Shown: piece after piece, positions 24,968 through 38,525 of the stretch | Position numbering within the stretch: the first letter of the stretch is position 1 | Layout: each line of letters starts with the position of its first letter | Assembly: GCF_010015445.1 (NCBI RefSeq) | Contig: NC_053134.1 | Span: forward strand, 9,495,265-9,559,264 | Length of the DNA: 64,000 nt | Direction of reading: 5' to 3' | Source of the DNA: Perca fluviatilis | Taxonomy: Eukaryota > Chordata > Actinopteri > Perciformes > Percidae | Position numbers and translations under genes: made by a program | The notes under the pieces: model-generated | Told to the model about the DNA's origin: nothing | Seen by the model: the letters and a program-made list of their open reading frames with translations, nothing else | Databases searched by the model: none

Positions 24968-25544
24968 GTATGGACTAGGGCTGCACAATATGAGAAAAAT
25001 ATGAGAAAAATATGCGATAACGCTGAATATCGCAATAACGATTTTGCTTGGGATAAATAAACGGATATTGGTTGTGGGGCTGCCTTGTCACTTTCATCCT
25101 CTGGTCCTCTTGGCGTGCGATTTGGGTCGGGCCTCGCCGCTCACCACTGAACAATGCCCTGTCATTACTGCTATATGTTATACTTTACCATATTATGTAT
25201 ATTTTATTTGATGATGATAATAACACTAACATAACAGTTATACTAATATAGCCTAATTAACTAATTCTATATAGTATAAATATTTCTTTTTTATCACCCA
25301 CCTCTTTTCTCTTATTTGTTAAGTAGTTTTATTATATTTTTTTAGTTCAAATTAGTTTGTTGTTTCTCTCTCGTCTTCCTTATTATTGCCTCCACCGCAA
25401 CTGTCAACCTACTTAAGCAAAACATTTACACATCTACTACCATCCTTATATTTCCAACACCCCAACATTCATACACTTACACATGACATGACATATAACA
25501 CACTCTATTTTCACACACCATTCTCTCTGCCTTTTATCGCAGCA

Positions 25545-25653
25545 TAAAGCTTGTTTTATGGTTGTGCGGAGGCTCCACGCAGAGCTTTCGCCGTAGCCTA
25601 CGTAAATGGCCTGATGTTTATACTTGTGCGCGCTGGTGCGTGCGTTGAGCCGG

Positions 25654-25705
<52 letters not shown>

Positions 25706-26047
25706 GAGCGGGTGATAGAGCGAGGGAGAAGTGAGAGAGTGACGGCGAGCGAGTAGTGACTCTACAGGCATAGTGAGAGAAACAAAGTGTCTCCCCTGTT
25801 CTTTCTGTAGCAGGAAAAGTTCACCCTCTCCTTGATTTCATGATGTTTATGGAGAAGGAGAACCAGGAAATGAGCCTGGGGAAATGCAGCGCTACCAAGC
25901 CACGGCCGAGCGACGTGCGACACTGTGACGTGTGGTTGCATTTTTAGAGAGGTACACATCAGGCTGCGGCGTAGGCTGCGGCGTAGACGCAGAGGGGTCT
26001 GCGGGGATACGCCGTCCATTCGACGCACAACCATAAAACGGCCTTAA
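25545..26047. mobile_element. Harbinger-like MITE nested in hAT
   Basis: Element 25548-26044. It starts AGCTTGTTTTATGGTTGTGCG and ends CGCACAACCATAAAACGGCCT, inverted repeats of about 21 bp, flanked by TAA (25545-25547, 26045-26047), a Harbinger-type TWA target. The interior carries a GT microsatellite and GC-rich subterminal repeats (GGCTGCGGCGTAG). Confidence 0.8.
25656..25703. repeat. (TG)n microsatellite
   Basis: About 48 bp of TG inside the Harbinger-like MITE. Confidence 0.96.
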
Positions 26048-26088
26048 CTGTTGTATGCTGTATGCTATTGTCTTTATGGTCTGTCAAT

Positions 26089-26606
26089 GTCTAAACTAGT
26101 GCGGTCAAACGATTAAAATATTTAATTGCGATTAATCGCATTAGGGGATTTGCATCAGCTGTGTGCTTGGCCATCAAGTGGTATTTCAGACTGGACGTGC
26201 TGTGATGATAGCTCAGTTCACAACGACAAAACGCACAGATCACTTTGGTCTTTTCAATGGAACCACTTTTTAAAAAGGAAACTTTCCATTCAGAACCTTA
26301 TTGGCATCCATTTTGGCGTCTCGTGCTCGCCATCCACTCAAAACGTAACGTTAGCCTACTGCTCTTTGGCCAGCTCGCGAGCCCAAACAAGCGTGTGCGG
26401 CGTGCCTGTTTTGTTTCCGGTCTAGCTAGATGCGGTGTGGTGTTTTTCTAACGTTACTAGTTGTTGCAACAGCATGTGAAAGAAACTATTAAGTTTGCTA
26501 GGCCAAAAAGAATGTTAATCTCGCGATAAAAAAAAATTGACACCGTTAAAATGGGTTTGCGTTAACGCCGTTAATTACGCGTTTAACTGACAGCCCTAGT
26601 CTAAAC
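26089..26606. mobile_element. hAT MITE nested in hAT
   Basis: Element 26097-26598. It starts TAGTGCGGTCAAACGATTAAA and ends GCGTTTAACTGACAGCCCTA. The exact 8-bp duplication is gtctaaac at 26089-26096 and 26599-26606. Its TAATCGCATTA and TTAACGCCGTTAA subterminal motifs match the larger hAT at 39824, so it may be a deletion derivative of that family. Confidence 0.9.
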
Positions 26607-27036
26607 ATGTAATGTTTTGTCTATGTATTGCATGTCTCATTTACCTTGTATGTCACTGTTGTTACACTGCTTTCACTAACAAATAAATTTATAAATAAAA
26701 TAAACCGATATTAAAGTGTACTCCGTTCTGCATTGCTGCTGCTCTCAGTATTCTGCTAAAATACAACAAATTGAATTTCAAATAAATGAAAGGAAATCAT
26801 TTCCAACATTCTTTTATTGAACAAATTGAACACTGAATTGAATATAAAATTGGCACCACTCTAAGAAGAATGACATTCTGAAGTGCAGTTTTCTGCTGCC
26901 ATTTTCTTTCAACTAACGCAAAAAATCTATGAGTGTCTTTTGTCATATGTCACAGCCTTTTTTGATGCGTTTATTGCGCCAGCTGAGATGGCGATGACGA
27001 TAGAAAAACGATATATTGTGCAGCCCTAGTGTGGAC

Positions 27037-27771
27037 TATCCATGCAATTATTCCCATAATACGAAACGACAGTCCTTGCAGTTTAGGAAGATAGGATAAC
27101 TTCAGGATAACTGTTTCCTAAACAGATGGGTGGATGAGAATCATTGTTCCTATGTAGAGGAAGAGAATCCAACATCTAAGCTCAGCAGGTGTCATGTAAT
27201 TCACCTGGGAGGCTGGGAGAGAAAGAACAGCCTGTGGAGAGTCAAAAAACAAGAGAGCAGCTGGTTCCTCCGGGGTATAGAGGTGGTTTACCGCCTCCTA
27301 CTCTGGCACAAACTGGTGGAGCTCACAGATGAGAGCTGAGATGGAGCAGCACTCACTTAAAGAGATGACAGTTCCTAGCACATGGCCTATGTTCGGTCTA
27401 TTAATTTGATTTCATCAATGTGAATTTAGTTTGCATGTGTGGTGAATTATGCATGTGTTACTGACTTTTGTTTGCAAATACTACTGCTGCAGCCACTGCC
27501 ATGAATACTTAAGTTACTGCGACAACACCTGTGCTACTATTTCTACTGAGACTAAAATGTGACGTCAATACCATTTTTTATCATTATTTTTATTTTTTAT
27601 TTTTTTAAATGTAGCCAATTATTACTTTTCCATTTCTAGATTCCGCACAAAAGGCATCTTATTTTCCTGTATTGAGCAAAATAAATCAATTTGACTCTCA
27701 TTTGACTATTTTGCTCCTTTCAGTATGTGGAAGTATGAGGACAGCCTTACTAACTTTGGGATGAATATACA
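27037..27771. other. Intronic sequence, nothing recognised
   Basis: No feature seen; T-rich run near 27570-27605. Confidence 0.5.
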
Positions 27772-28799
27772 TTAAAGCTATAGCGCGTAGTTTCTGTCTC
27801 CCCCGTGAGGAATTCTAAGTAATGACAAAACAATTCTGTCGTTGCATCCACATGACACAAGCCTTCCGTGAACGCTCTTCACATTAAAAAAAACAAAACA
27901 GGATGGACTTTTCAGAAGAGGTAATTATCTTAACTCAAGTTTCTGTGCGCGAAAGTCGCGGGACACCAATTTCTAAACACAGCCATGCTGAGAAATACAG
28001 AGAGAGTTGTGTGGAGCTGATAGTCTTAAAGCTGCAGTAGGTAAGATTGTGAAGAACCAGGACTTTGCCAACAAATTTGAACATCGACAACTTCTCAGTC
28101 CCTCCTCCCTTTCTGCTGCAGCCCAAACCGTCTCCTAAGCCCCTCCCACACAACGGAGTTTGACAGAACTGCCGTCCGGCATGTCAACTACATTTTCAAT
28201 AACTAAACACTAACACAATGTTTACTTTACTCACCAACAGTAAAACAATGCTAACTAGCAGGCTAGCGTCAGACCGACCACTGTGCAAACGTTACTATTA
28301 TCCTCACCAACGTAGCTTTGTGGACTTTTGACTACTAATAACCAAGTGAAAGATAAATCATTCATGGTAATTATGTTACCGGTTGAGAGGAAATGTGGCT
28401 ACATCTGCATCGTTCTTCAGATCTTTAAAATCCCGGAGCTCACGCCACCTCTGAAAAGCCACTCCATTATTCACCGGAGTTTAGGGAAAGTGATTGACAG
28501 GCAGATAGACACCCCCTGTGGCCCTGATTGGAGAAAATCAACCGGAAGCGGTGGAATTTTGCCAATCGCACTACAGGCTGTAGGTGGTGCCAGAGGAGCT
28601 GGATTTTTTTTTATATTATATAATTCATGTAGTTCTACTAGAACATAGGGTCAGTTTCAGCAAATATGACAGAAAGTTAGTTTTATAAGACTTACCTACT
28701 GCATCTTTAATTAGCTTTGTAGCACCTCACTTGGCAATGGCTTGAATGTAACGGACGTTCATTATTGAAAAAAAAGAAAGTGACGCAGTAAAGCTTTAA
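27772..28799. mobile_element. TTAA-flanked MITE split by a second MITE
   Basis: The ends are TTAA|AGCTATAGCGCGTAG at 27772 and GACGCAGTAAAGCT|TTAA ending at 28799. Apart from the insertion at 28026-28710 it is homologous, in inverted orientation, to the uninterrupted copy at 15472-15855. Shared blocks include TCCCCCGTGAGGAATTC and the GCTGAGAAATACAGAG segment. Its own length is about 340 bp. Confidence 0.88.
28026..28710. mobile_element. TTAA-flanked MITE (AGCTGCAGTAGGTAAG ends)
   Basis: The ends are TTAA|AGCTGCAGTAGGTAAG at 28026 and CTTACCTACTGCATCT|TTAA ending at 28710. The host MITE's other copy has a single TTAA at the same place (15556-15559 region, GCTAATTAAGACC), which shows directly that TTAA was duplicated on insertion. 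No coding relic. Kolobok-like by target and termini; piggyBac not excluded. Confidence 0.92.
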
Positions 28800-29589
28800 C
28801 AGAGTCAAATTATTAACATAAATCAGAACTAAAACCATTCATTGTTCTTGAATAAAAAAAAAATAAAAATCAATCACTGAATCATGTATCAAATAGAATC
28901 CAACACAGCAAGATACATGCAGGCACAGAAAGCTCAGAAGTCGGAGTTGAAAAACTGACTCAAAACAAGCCCTCAAGGTCATCATGATGGACATAAATGC
29001 AGAACAGACACGCACATAAAGCACACTCAAAGTATTAAACAAAGACTTCAGCAACATCGTGACAGTCAAGTCTTCAAAGTCTCCTGCTGAGGGCTGAAAA
29101 CGTTCTACTCCAGCATGGAGGGTGTGCTGACAGTAAGTCAGAGCTGGGAACGCCGTCATCAGAGCCGCGCTGACAATATTTATCACACCCGTCTCCAAGG
29201 GCACCCGGCGGCAGTCACATATGAACAGTAGCATTTTCACGCTGTGTCCATGTGTGCATTTAAGTCAGAGAGCGCCAGCAGAATGCTGTTTGGATAATCA
29301 GACTAATTAAAAGATCAGAATGGGCTTAAAACCTTGCCAGTTTCACCACACACACACACACACTGCGCTCTGTTGTTTAGTCTTCAATGAACATGTATAA
29401 TGCCAACTCTGTGTGTGTGGTGCATGTAAACCCATCTGAAAGCCATTTTGTGTTTATGGATTTCAGCACTTTCACCACAAAGAACAACTCAAATAAATAT
29501 ATATAAATAGCATGTACTGACACTCTGCTTTTCTTTTGCTAACAGTTTGGTTTAGGCAAGACAAATTAAAAGGTTATATTAAGGTAGTT
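28800..29589. other. Intronic sequence, nothing recognised
   Basis: The 133-codon minus-strand frame at 28839-29240 has no recognisable motif and no splice support. Confidence 0.5.
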
Positions 29590-29803
29590 AAAGTTTCAAC
29601 GCATGAGTGTCGGGTTGGTTCAGTGGGTAGAGCAGGCGCACATATACTTGGAGGTTTATGCCTCGACGCAGAGGTCCAGGGTTCGAATCCGACCTGTGAT
29701 GATTACCTGCATTTCTTTCCCCTCTCTCGCCCCTTTCTCACCTAGCTGTCCTGTCAAATAAAGGCAGAAAAGCCCAACAAAAATTATCTTTAAAGTTTCA
29801 ACG
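29590..29803 (+). mobile_element. tRNA-derived SINE (GGGCGCCC type)
   Basis: Body 29602-29791. Head TCGGGTTGGTTCAGTGGGTAGAG with A box, B box GGGTTCGAATCCGACC, TGTCCTGTCAAATAAAGGC tail. Exact 12-bp duplication aaagtttcaacg at 29590-29601 and 29792-29803. The CCCTTTGCTGCATGTCATT block is diverged (ATGATTACCTGCATTTC). Confidence 0.92.
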
Positions 29804-31088
29804 GAATGAAACATGTTTTGTTAAAAGACAATACCACTGTCAAAGCTCCTTAACTACAAATTACATTGACTCTCTTTTTGATGAAAAACGTCAGATCAGA
29901 CAACACACGTGCCGCTCCAGAGGGCATGGGCAAACTATGCATTTTGTTGTTTAATTTAAAGGACTTTTGAAGGAAAAGCTCGGTATTTTCAAATCAGACC
30001 TAAGTTGACAGCATACAGTATGTATACACCCGTTTTTGCAAAAATCCTTGGACTACAGCACGTTTCTAGTTGTGCCGTGAAACTTTACACAGAAAAAAAT
30101 ACATAATTTGCCTTTTGAGAAATTACAATGACAATTATTTCTGGAATTACAGGACAACAGCCTGAAATACACAGTCTCTCCAGTCCTCCAAGTCCCACAG
30201 TTGATTGCGTAGCGTACCTTCCTTCTGTTGCTTTATGCTGACCATCCCCAGTTCACCCCATTGCCATGGAAATCCACTCAACCCACCAGCTGCCTGAATG
30301 TGTGTGTTTCTGATGTGCAGAATCTGTCTCCTGGTGGGGGAGGCCTGGTCCATTTAAGCCTGGGAATGGGATACAGAGAGTGCTGCTGGAGCAGGAAATG
30401 GAATATGTCCTTCACGTGCCTCTGTGGCTTTCAGTGGCCATGCTAAGCAGTAGATTGATAGGGAACAGCTTGGGAGAGCAGAAGGTTACCTCACATTTCT
30501 GAACCTGCCTAGCATTCAAACACATATGGCTCCATTTATAGCCATCAATATGTGATCTGTGTCCAGATTTGCTATTTGGAAACGAAATCCAATAAAACTT
30601 GTTTGAGGTTATTTGCACGAAATCTCGTTTTCTGTACCCTGATCTGAAACAGGTGAACATGAGGGTGGATTGGACTATAAGGACACAGTCATGAAGTTTA
30701 ATGTCCCGACATCTGTATTTGGTGTATTGCTGGTATAACGCTGGTGAGCCAAAAAGTTGGCTGAACTTTATGTGAACCTGCAGTTTGCATAAAAGCACAT
30801 GATCACACAAGGTGATCTACCTCCACTGAGCAAACTAATCTGCATGCATTTGGGCGAGCACCAGCTGTGATTTGCATCCAACACCAGAACTGGACAAACA
30901 CTTACAATCCACCTACTGAGGCGTTAATGAGCGAATGCCCACAACTGGAGTCGGCATGTGGTAGGAAAGACAGTAGCACTGAGTAGTTATCCTAATACTG
31001 GATTTGGATTTCACCACATAAGCTTGTATGTGTGTGAAATGGCCCATAGGAAAGCTGTAGTATATTTAAGCTCAATATAGTTCTCTGT
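29804..31088. other. Intronic sequence, nothing recognised
   Basis: No exon or repeat boundary seen. Confidence 0.5.
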
Positions 31089-31561
31089 GTTTCAATCACT
31101 GACTGTTAATATCAATGGACATGCATCCGGTTGGGCGAAGTGCTGCAAATGCCGAAGTGCCTTAAACCTGCATTCTATCTGAATTCCAGCAGGGGGCGAG
31201 ACGTGCAGTTGCAAAAGAGGGTCGGCTTCTGTAGAAGTCTATGAGAAAGTGACCCACTTCTCACTTGATTTATTACCTCAGTAAACATTTTCATAATGAG
31301 TTTATGGTCTCTATGGTAGTTTTAAGTCTTCTGCAACACAGAATGATGTTCATGTTTTGAATTATGGTCTCGTTGATTTTGAAATCGGCGATAAAGCAGG
31401 GGGTGTTTTAGCTCCTCCCTCACCCCACCCTCTTGTCTAAAATCGTCACATCCGCAACCAGGATGGCTGCGCCCGTAACGACTCGTAGCAGATCTCCACA
31501 AACCAATGGGTGACGTTACACATGCTCTGTCCATTAATATTATACAGTCTATGGTTTCAAT
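31089..31561. mobile_element. hAT-type MITE (CATAGACTGTATA ends)
   Basis: Element 31097-31553. It starts CACTGACTGTTAATATCAATG and ends CATTAATATTATACAGTCTATG, inverted repeats of about 24 bp. The exact 8-bp duplication is gtttcaat at 31089-31096 and 31554-31561. The interior (ATTACCTCAGTAAACATTTT, AACCAATGGGTGACGTTAC) is typical of an abundant fish dispersed repeat. Confidence 0.9.
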
Positions 31562-33463
31562 CCACACAGCATGGTATTTATCATTCCACGCCGTGAAATG
31601 TGCCAAAGGTTGGGTGAGGATTCCTTCAGAAGCCGTATTCTAATGTTAGCCTAAATGAGGTCTTGACTGGTCACTGGGCTCTACAGAGGACATCAGGCTG
31701 TGCCATTATAAAATCAACTGAACCATCAGGTAACAGGTGACACCACTCTCTGTCTCTGTCCTGAGCTACATTTAAACCTCTGAATCCTACCTTTGACCAA
31801 GCAGAGAGCTAAATTTGGATGCCAAGACTGGCCTGAGTGGCAGATTTAGCAAAAACGCCACTGGCTGCTACTGCTGCTAAGTACTTCAGCACCCGGTTAT
31901 GTCTCCAGGAATACTGCCCTTGTTTTACACCTCGATGAGAAGCTATGTCTGAACAAAAAGAGCACATGGGCAAGCTTTGGGGAAAATGGAAAGTGAATTT
32001 AAGGTTGCCACTTACACGAATGCTTTGCACATTTCGCTGCCTATTCTTGTCTGAGTCTCCTCTACAGCCATTTTTCTGTTCCCCACTGTTGTCGACATAA
32101 CCTTATGTGTAAGTGCTACCTTTGACTCTTAAACTGCTTCCCATTTAAACTCCTCTATTAAACTGAATATGGGAAACTCCAAAATCCCTGTGGCCTGGGG
32201 CTTGCAGCCATTTTCTAATGTAAAAGCTAGTAACTACTTTGGAAATAGGTACATCATATTCTAAGGGGTCACTACCACCAGGGCAGCAGACCAACCTGTT
32301 TCAAGAAAACTTAATCCAGATAGCATTTCTTCCTGAACTGTATTCATATGGGTACTCGTGTGATTTACAGTGCAAAGCATATCAAGTTTCAACTTTTATG
32401 GTGAAGGAGTCTGCCAAATATACAGGTGTCTACTGCACTGTTCACCACTACGCAGATGTTGGCACGTTGGCTTCTCTCAACTGTAACTAAAAAAATGTGC
32501 CAAATGACCTGTTAAAACAATAAATGAAACACCCTAACAAATGTTGAAAACCAACACCCAAACCAGGAAATGAAGATGATAAAATGTGATTGAAAAATAG
32601 CATGGGGGCAATTAACACCTCTTTAGTTACAGTTACAGTTCTTTAGGTAATTAGTTAATTCACCATGTTGAGTTTTTAGTGCCTTTCATTTTGTCCCCAT
32701 TAACTAACTGTTGTCTCGATTCCTGGATCTGCCCCTAATCACTTAAAACTGGATCATGCCACCTTTCCAAGCTTTTACTGTAACTGCCTTACTTTCTACT
32801 CCCGCATAGCCAGCCAATAATGCATCAAATGGAATTAAACTCCAGTCATTGTTTGAATACGGCTGTGTAATGATATTCACCTGACTTGTCTCTTCTCTCT
32901 CCTCCCTTTTAGTCCTTTTTGCTTTTCTCTTTCACATTCTCCTATTTCAGGCTTTTTTTGTCTCCCTTCTCCCCTTTTTCCTTGTTTCGATAGTTGTGGG
33001 AGAAACAGAATAATCCTCAAATGGGGTAATCTATTCATTCATTTGTAGTGTCAGCAATTTCAAGGAGCATTTCAAAGGGCTTTGTTTTTCCATACAGCCG
33101 ATGGGAATGGGTTTAGACTGACAAAACAGGTTTATCAAAGTCCTGCCATCAAATAAAATGTATATCTGACACTAGCCGGCTGCTCGTCAAATACAATGGA
33201 CGTCAGACACAGTAGGCTGGGATGTAGCTTCAAGGAGACGAATCTAATTATCAAGCTTGTTTAGTGACAGCAAGAAAACTATTGTGACAGACTTTTGCCA
33301 GCATGTTCCCTGCTGGCTAGCTCACCAACTAGCACTGTGAGGTGTCCCTACGCCACCAAGCTTCAAACACCCTTCCCAAGGGTCTGCTGATGAGGTCTGC
33401 TGTTCCACTTGTATCCAGGACTCGAGTAGCCGGACATAGCCAGAACAAATCGCAAATGCTAGT
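31562..33463. other. Intronic sequence, nothing recognised
   Basis: No feature supported. Confidence 0.5.
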
Positions 33464-33807
33464 TAGTCTGGAACCTCTCAGGTCATTTTCGATTTCTAAG
33501 GGGCATTATTAATGGCTGTAGACCAAAATGCCTCTGGATGCAACAGCGCTCCTCTTTACCAAGCTAGGTTTGTGCTCGCCGTAGTGTCACCACCGCGACG
33601 GTGCATGAGCCAAAAATGACGTCATCACTTATTTTGCATAAAGCGCAAAGGCTCCGCAAGTTGTCATCATCTGAAACCCGCCCCATATGAGATAAACAGT
33701 TGTGATTGGGCTGGCCATGGTCTAATTGGTTGTCAGTCTGTCTGAACAGGAGTACCTGCAAGAGCAAATAAAATATGAGTTCGCAGATTGGTCTGGTTGC
33801 CAGGCTA
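33464..33807. mobile_element. Candidate MITE (TAGYCTGG...AACC ends)
   Basis: The left end TAGTCTGGAACC and the right end GGTTGCCAGGCTA are near-inverted. The interior is CpG-bearing (GCTCGCCGTAGTGTCACC, ATGACGTCATC) as in recent fish DNA transposons. No clear target duplication, so the class is open (hAT-like possible). Confidence 0.5.
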
Positions 33808-36800
33808 GGTCTCGAGGGTTCACTATAGGTAACATTTATTACAGCAAATACATAAAAGGTTTTAAAACATCACCAGCAAAGGCAAAGTACATTTGTACAA
33901 TGCCTTCACAGTTTAGTTTAGTTAACTTTGACACACAAATTCAAGCTGTTGACCAATTGCAAACCATTTTGACAGTTCTAACAAACTAGCATATTAGTTG
34001 TGTGGCACAATCCAGTTTTATTCAACCCTTCTTTGCCAAACCAGAAGCAATTGCAATAGAGCTTTCCTCGTCCTATCTATTTTACCAAAAATTCTAACTA
34101 GTCACAATCAACAAGTAGCCACTATGTCACCAAATGTCCAGCACCTATTTTTTTGAATCTGTGCAAATGAGTTTCTGTTGTGACTGGGCACTGAGAAGAG
34201 CAGAGGGTAAGATGCTAAAGAAGAGGGCGAGTTAAAGAGGAATGAGAAGGTCGATAAAGATAAGATGATTTCAAAAGGGAGAAGCCGACTGCCCTGGGTG
34301 TGCACAGCGAGGAATCAAAAGCAGGAAGACATTTTCAACAGAGCGAGCACATCGAAGCTGCTCCCATATAACAGCTTTGAAGTCCAAGAGAGTGTGAAAT
34401 AGCTTCACCTTGGTCGACTGGTGGAATAGTGCAACCAGACTCAACATGCTAATGTCACTGTGCCAGTAGCTCAGTCAGGAGGAAAATGTTAACCCTCGCT
34501 TAACATGACGCTCTTCCATCTCCTGTCCTCTCCTGTCAAACTGTCACCTCAAAAACATGTCATTTGCCAGCAACGCTGCGACAGTTTCACAGTTTCATCC
34601 CCACTGAGAGACTGAGGCTTTCAGGCATATGAAGTGGACAGAGTGGCAAAAAGGCCAAGCGGACAAACTCAGTGCTTAACAATTTGGTTGCCTTGGCAAC
34701 AATATGACTTCTATCACAGCAAAGACCCAGTAAAGCAAATCTCACATAAAGTCATGATGCATTATGTCCTCCCGTTTTGTATATCTTGGCATGTTTATTT
34801 CCTTAGAACAAAGACACCACACAGAGATTTCAAACCCCTCAGCATATATAGGAGTTTGCTATATTTGTATTAATAACTATATAGCTCCTGATAAATCCCT
34901 GCGCTGAACTTCTGGAGCCTACAGAAGTGATAATTAGTGCTGAGAAGACTGAGAAAAACAAGAGGCATAGAAATAAACTAGACAAAGAGAAGATGACATG
35001 GTCGGCTAGAGGTTTCTCCCCCGAGAGAGAAGCACAGAGCTGGAAGGGAAGGGACCAGCAAAGATCAATATTTTGTTTCTTAATTGGGCTTTTGTTTAAA
35101 GGCAGAGTCTGCATCCAGTAATCAGTGATGTCCCATGATAGAGTCGTTTAGCTCGACTGAGCTATGTCAAAATCCATAAAGGAGATGAGGAGAGGAGAAG
35201 GGCTTTTGACAATGTAAGGAGGATATTTAATTAAAATGTGTCTGACCAATATTGCAATCATGATTCAATTTATATATAATATATAAAGGCTTTTATATAA
35301 AATGAAGGCAAGTAATGGTGGTCTATGGGGCAGTGAAAGCGACTGGTTGTGTCAAGCAAAATCACTTGTTTGCAAATGCATATGGATAAATGATGCATTA
35401 GTTAAAGAAAAAGTCAACTTAGCTTGTCTTCCCTAGGAAAATTAAATATTAAAAATATTAAATAAAAATAAAAAATAACAGTGTGGTGTTTCTTTCTAGG
35501 TGGAAACCATTCTCTGCCAAGAATTAATAGTACACATGCAGAGAACATTAAATGGGCAACAGCCAATCAACAGTGCGTTTTGTCATTTGGCCAACTCACA
35601 CTTTGACCTTTTACAGCTTGTAAAAACACATAAAAAATATGTTTGCAGCTTGGACATCATTTTTCTCAGATATGATAACAAGATAAAAAAAAAAAAAAAA
35701 AAAAAAGTCAGACAGGCAAACGACACAAGCAATCAGAAATGTTTTACACAAAGCTCGGTTAGCTTCAACTTTGACTTACCCTACTCACTGTAGTTGTGTG
35801 CGTCTACACTTTTCCTGTCTGATCAACTGATCCCTAGTTTCTTTCCCAGATCTAAGCTATTACTCTTGTGAGTTCAGTATTATCATTAACTGATAGGAAT
35901 CATGAAAAATGGAAATAAGACCCAAGTTGTGATACACTGGAATCCTTCACTAATGTAAAGCTTACGTAATAAAAGATGTGGTTGTTGTGAAAGAAAATGG
36001 CACCTTTTCAAAACTGTGATTTTCATTTGACAACCATTAATCTTTCAGACCTAGACAGGAGAAAAAAGGAGGATATACAGTATCTTACACACAATATCGG
36101 CAAAAAAAATTGTGAATTACTTAACCCTTGCAGACTTAATTTCTCAACAAGAACCAAACAAATGGCCTCGTTTATGGTGCAGTACATTACCGTCTCACTG
36201 AAGCTTGACCATTGATGTCAAAAGTCTGGTTGAACTGAGTGATGGCTGAGTAAGGGCAACTCCAACAACGTTGCAGGAAACCGGGGCTTATTTAAATCAA
36301 TGGGTTGCTAGCTAATAGCCGAGCCATAATGTCCGCCACCGGGCTTACTCCTACGTATTGTCACTGTTACAGCACAGCTCTCATTACACCTCGCTGGGGC
36401 CAATTTAATTGAACTAACCCAATCAGAGCCCAGGAGCGCTCCGGTCTGCTGAGCTTGGCAGCGCTGGTAATAGAAGCTGATGGAAGAAAGATTACAAATG
36501 TTGCTGCTGAATCACACTTTGCATATCCCATATTCCCTGCTATGTTTATTTGCGCAGGCAGAGATGAATTATGGGAATGGTACGGCAGCCGCGTAAGCCA
36601 CTCATGTTGCTTCCTGAGAGCAAGCAAGGCTGAGATGATATTCTATGTAAATGTTTCTTTAGCAAGTGTAATGGGGTAAAGTGGTGCATGTGCAAAGTGA
36701 GCTGTTGAATATTCCTTTTCAATTATGTTTTAATGAACTGTGACGATGTGAGGCTCAGAGGGGAAATGTCGATGAAATATTTGTTTGAAATTTAATTTTA

Positions 36801-36859
36801 AAGAGGGGACACTGCAGAAGGAATGTACAGAGATGCACAGAGAGATGTTGGCCTGATTT
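33808..36859. other. Intronic sequence, nothing recognised
   Basis: 3 kb without recognisable exon or transposon ends. A pure A run of about 23 bp lies at 35685-35706, with AT-rich short repeats near 35440-35480. Confidence 0.5.

Positions 36860-37475
<616 letters not shown>

Positions 37476-37526
<51 letters not shown>
37476..37526. repeat. (AC)n microsatellite
   Basis: About 51-bp tract. Confidence 0.97.
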
Positions 37527-37531
<5 letters not shown>

Positions 37532-38525
37532 CCAACACAAGCCTGCACCCTCTGGGTAAGAACATTTGGAGTGAAGTGTGTGGACTAGAAGCTGTGTGTA
37601 GATCATCTGAAGCAATCAAACTCCAAGAGGGACCCTTGTCAGGTCAGATCTCAACAGGATCTTCAACATGAATCCGTCTAAAGCTCTCCACTGTTGTACA
37701 GGGACCACTCACCAAGCAGTCATTTTGCTGTGCGGAGGACATTTTGGGAGGGAAATGTGTTCGGAAGCCTGAATGCCTACAGTGCATTATTAAGCACCCA
37801 GTATCTGGGACATAGTTCTAAGTAAAAGGTCATCTGCATAGTTTGAAGACGCGTCATACAAATCAACTGCTTCACGTTTGCATAGGAATGAAGCTATGTT
37901 GCTCACCATTTGTTGTGTAGTGATGCTTTGTGGCTGCAAAAACTTAAAGCTGCACCATTTTTTTTTTTTTTTTTATAAGAACAATGACGTGGAAGGAGTC
38001 GCTCGTAGTGATGAAGTCACAGAGATGCATCACTAGACGCTGCAGTTCACCTAAGCTCTATGTAACTTTTTTAGCATCTTTCAGCTCATTATTTTGGTTT
38101 CCTGACCACAAATGTACCGTTTTGATTTACTCTCATCAGTGCTGTTTTCAGATACAGCAGACAGCTGTTTTCAGCAAATCTCGGATAAACCCATCCTGCC
38201 CAGCACCAAACAGCAGACAAACAAAGTTAGCATTGACCTGGTTGACATAGTGAAGGTGTTAGCAGCTGAAGAGGCAGAAAACCCTACGTTTTTCCTTTGA
38301 AAAATTTAAAAACAGTTGATGATAAATTGCTAATCGTTAATTTCCGATTGATCAACTCAGCTTTTTATTTATAAAATAGATACAACTCAAAATGCAGCAT
38401 GTTGATTCAAGAGTGGGCTTCAAATAAATTCAAATAAACCAGGTTCTGTTAGCATAGACCGACTCCTATGAATCATTACATTCTTTTAACCTGCCTGTTT
38501 CCAGTGTGACTCCCTTTTAGGACTA
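37527..38525. other. Intronic sequence with possible repeat piece
   Basis: CTTAAAGCTGCACC followed by a T run at 37947-37975 resembles the left end of a TTAA MITE, but no right end is found. Otherwise nothing recognised. Confidence 0.4.

Larger units (their letters stand above)
24968..27036. mobile_element. hAT element (TAGGGCTGCACAATAT ends) hosting two insertions
   Basis: Element 24976-27028. It starts TAGGGCTGCACAATATG and ends ATATATTGTGCAGCCCTA. The flanks are gtatggac (24968-24975) and gtgtggac (27029-27036), an 8-bp duplication with one change. Subterminal CGATAACGCTGAATATCG and GATAGAAAAACGATATAT agree with this fish hAT type. About 1 kb of its length is two later insertions. The interior has AATAAA-rich, transposase-3'-end-like DNA near 26680 but no recognisable coding. 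Confidence 0.9.

Noticed and set aside
28839..29240. 133-codon minus-strand frame as a membrane protein
   Set aside because: Hydrophobic patches look membrane-like, but no family is recognised, no splice sites frame it and it ends in a poly-A-derived Phe run.
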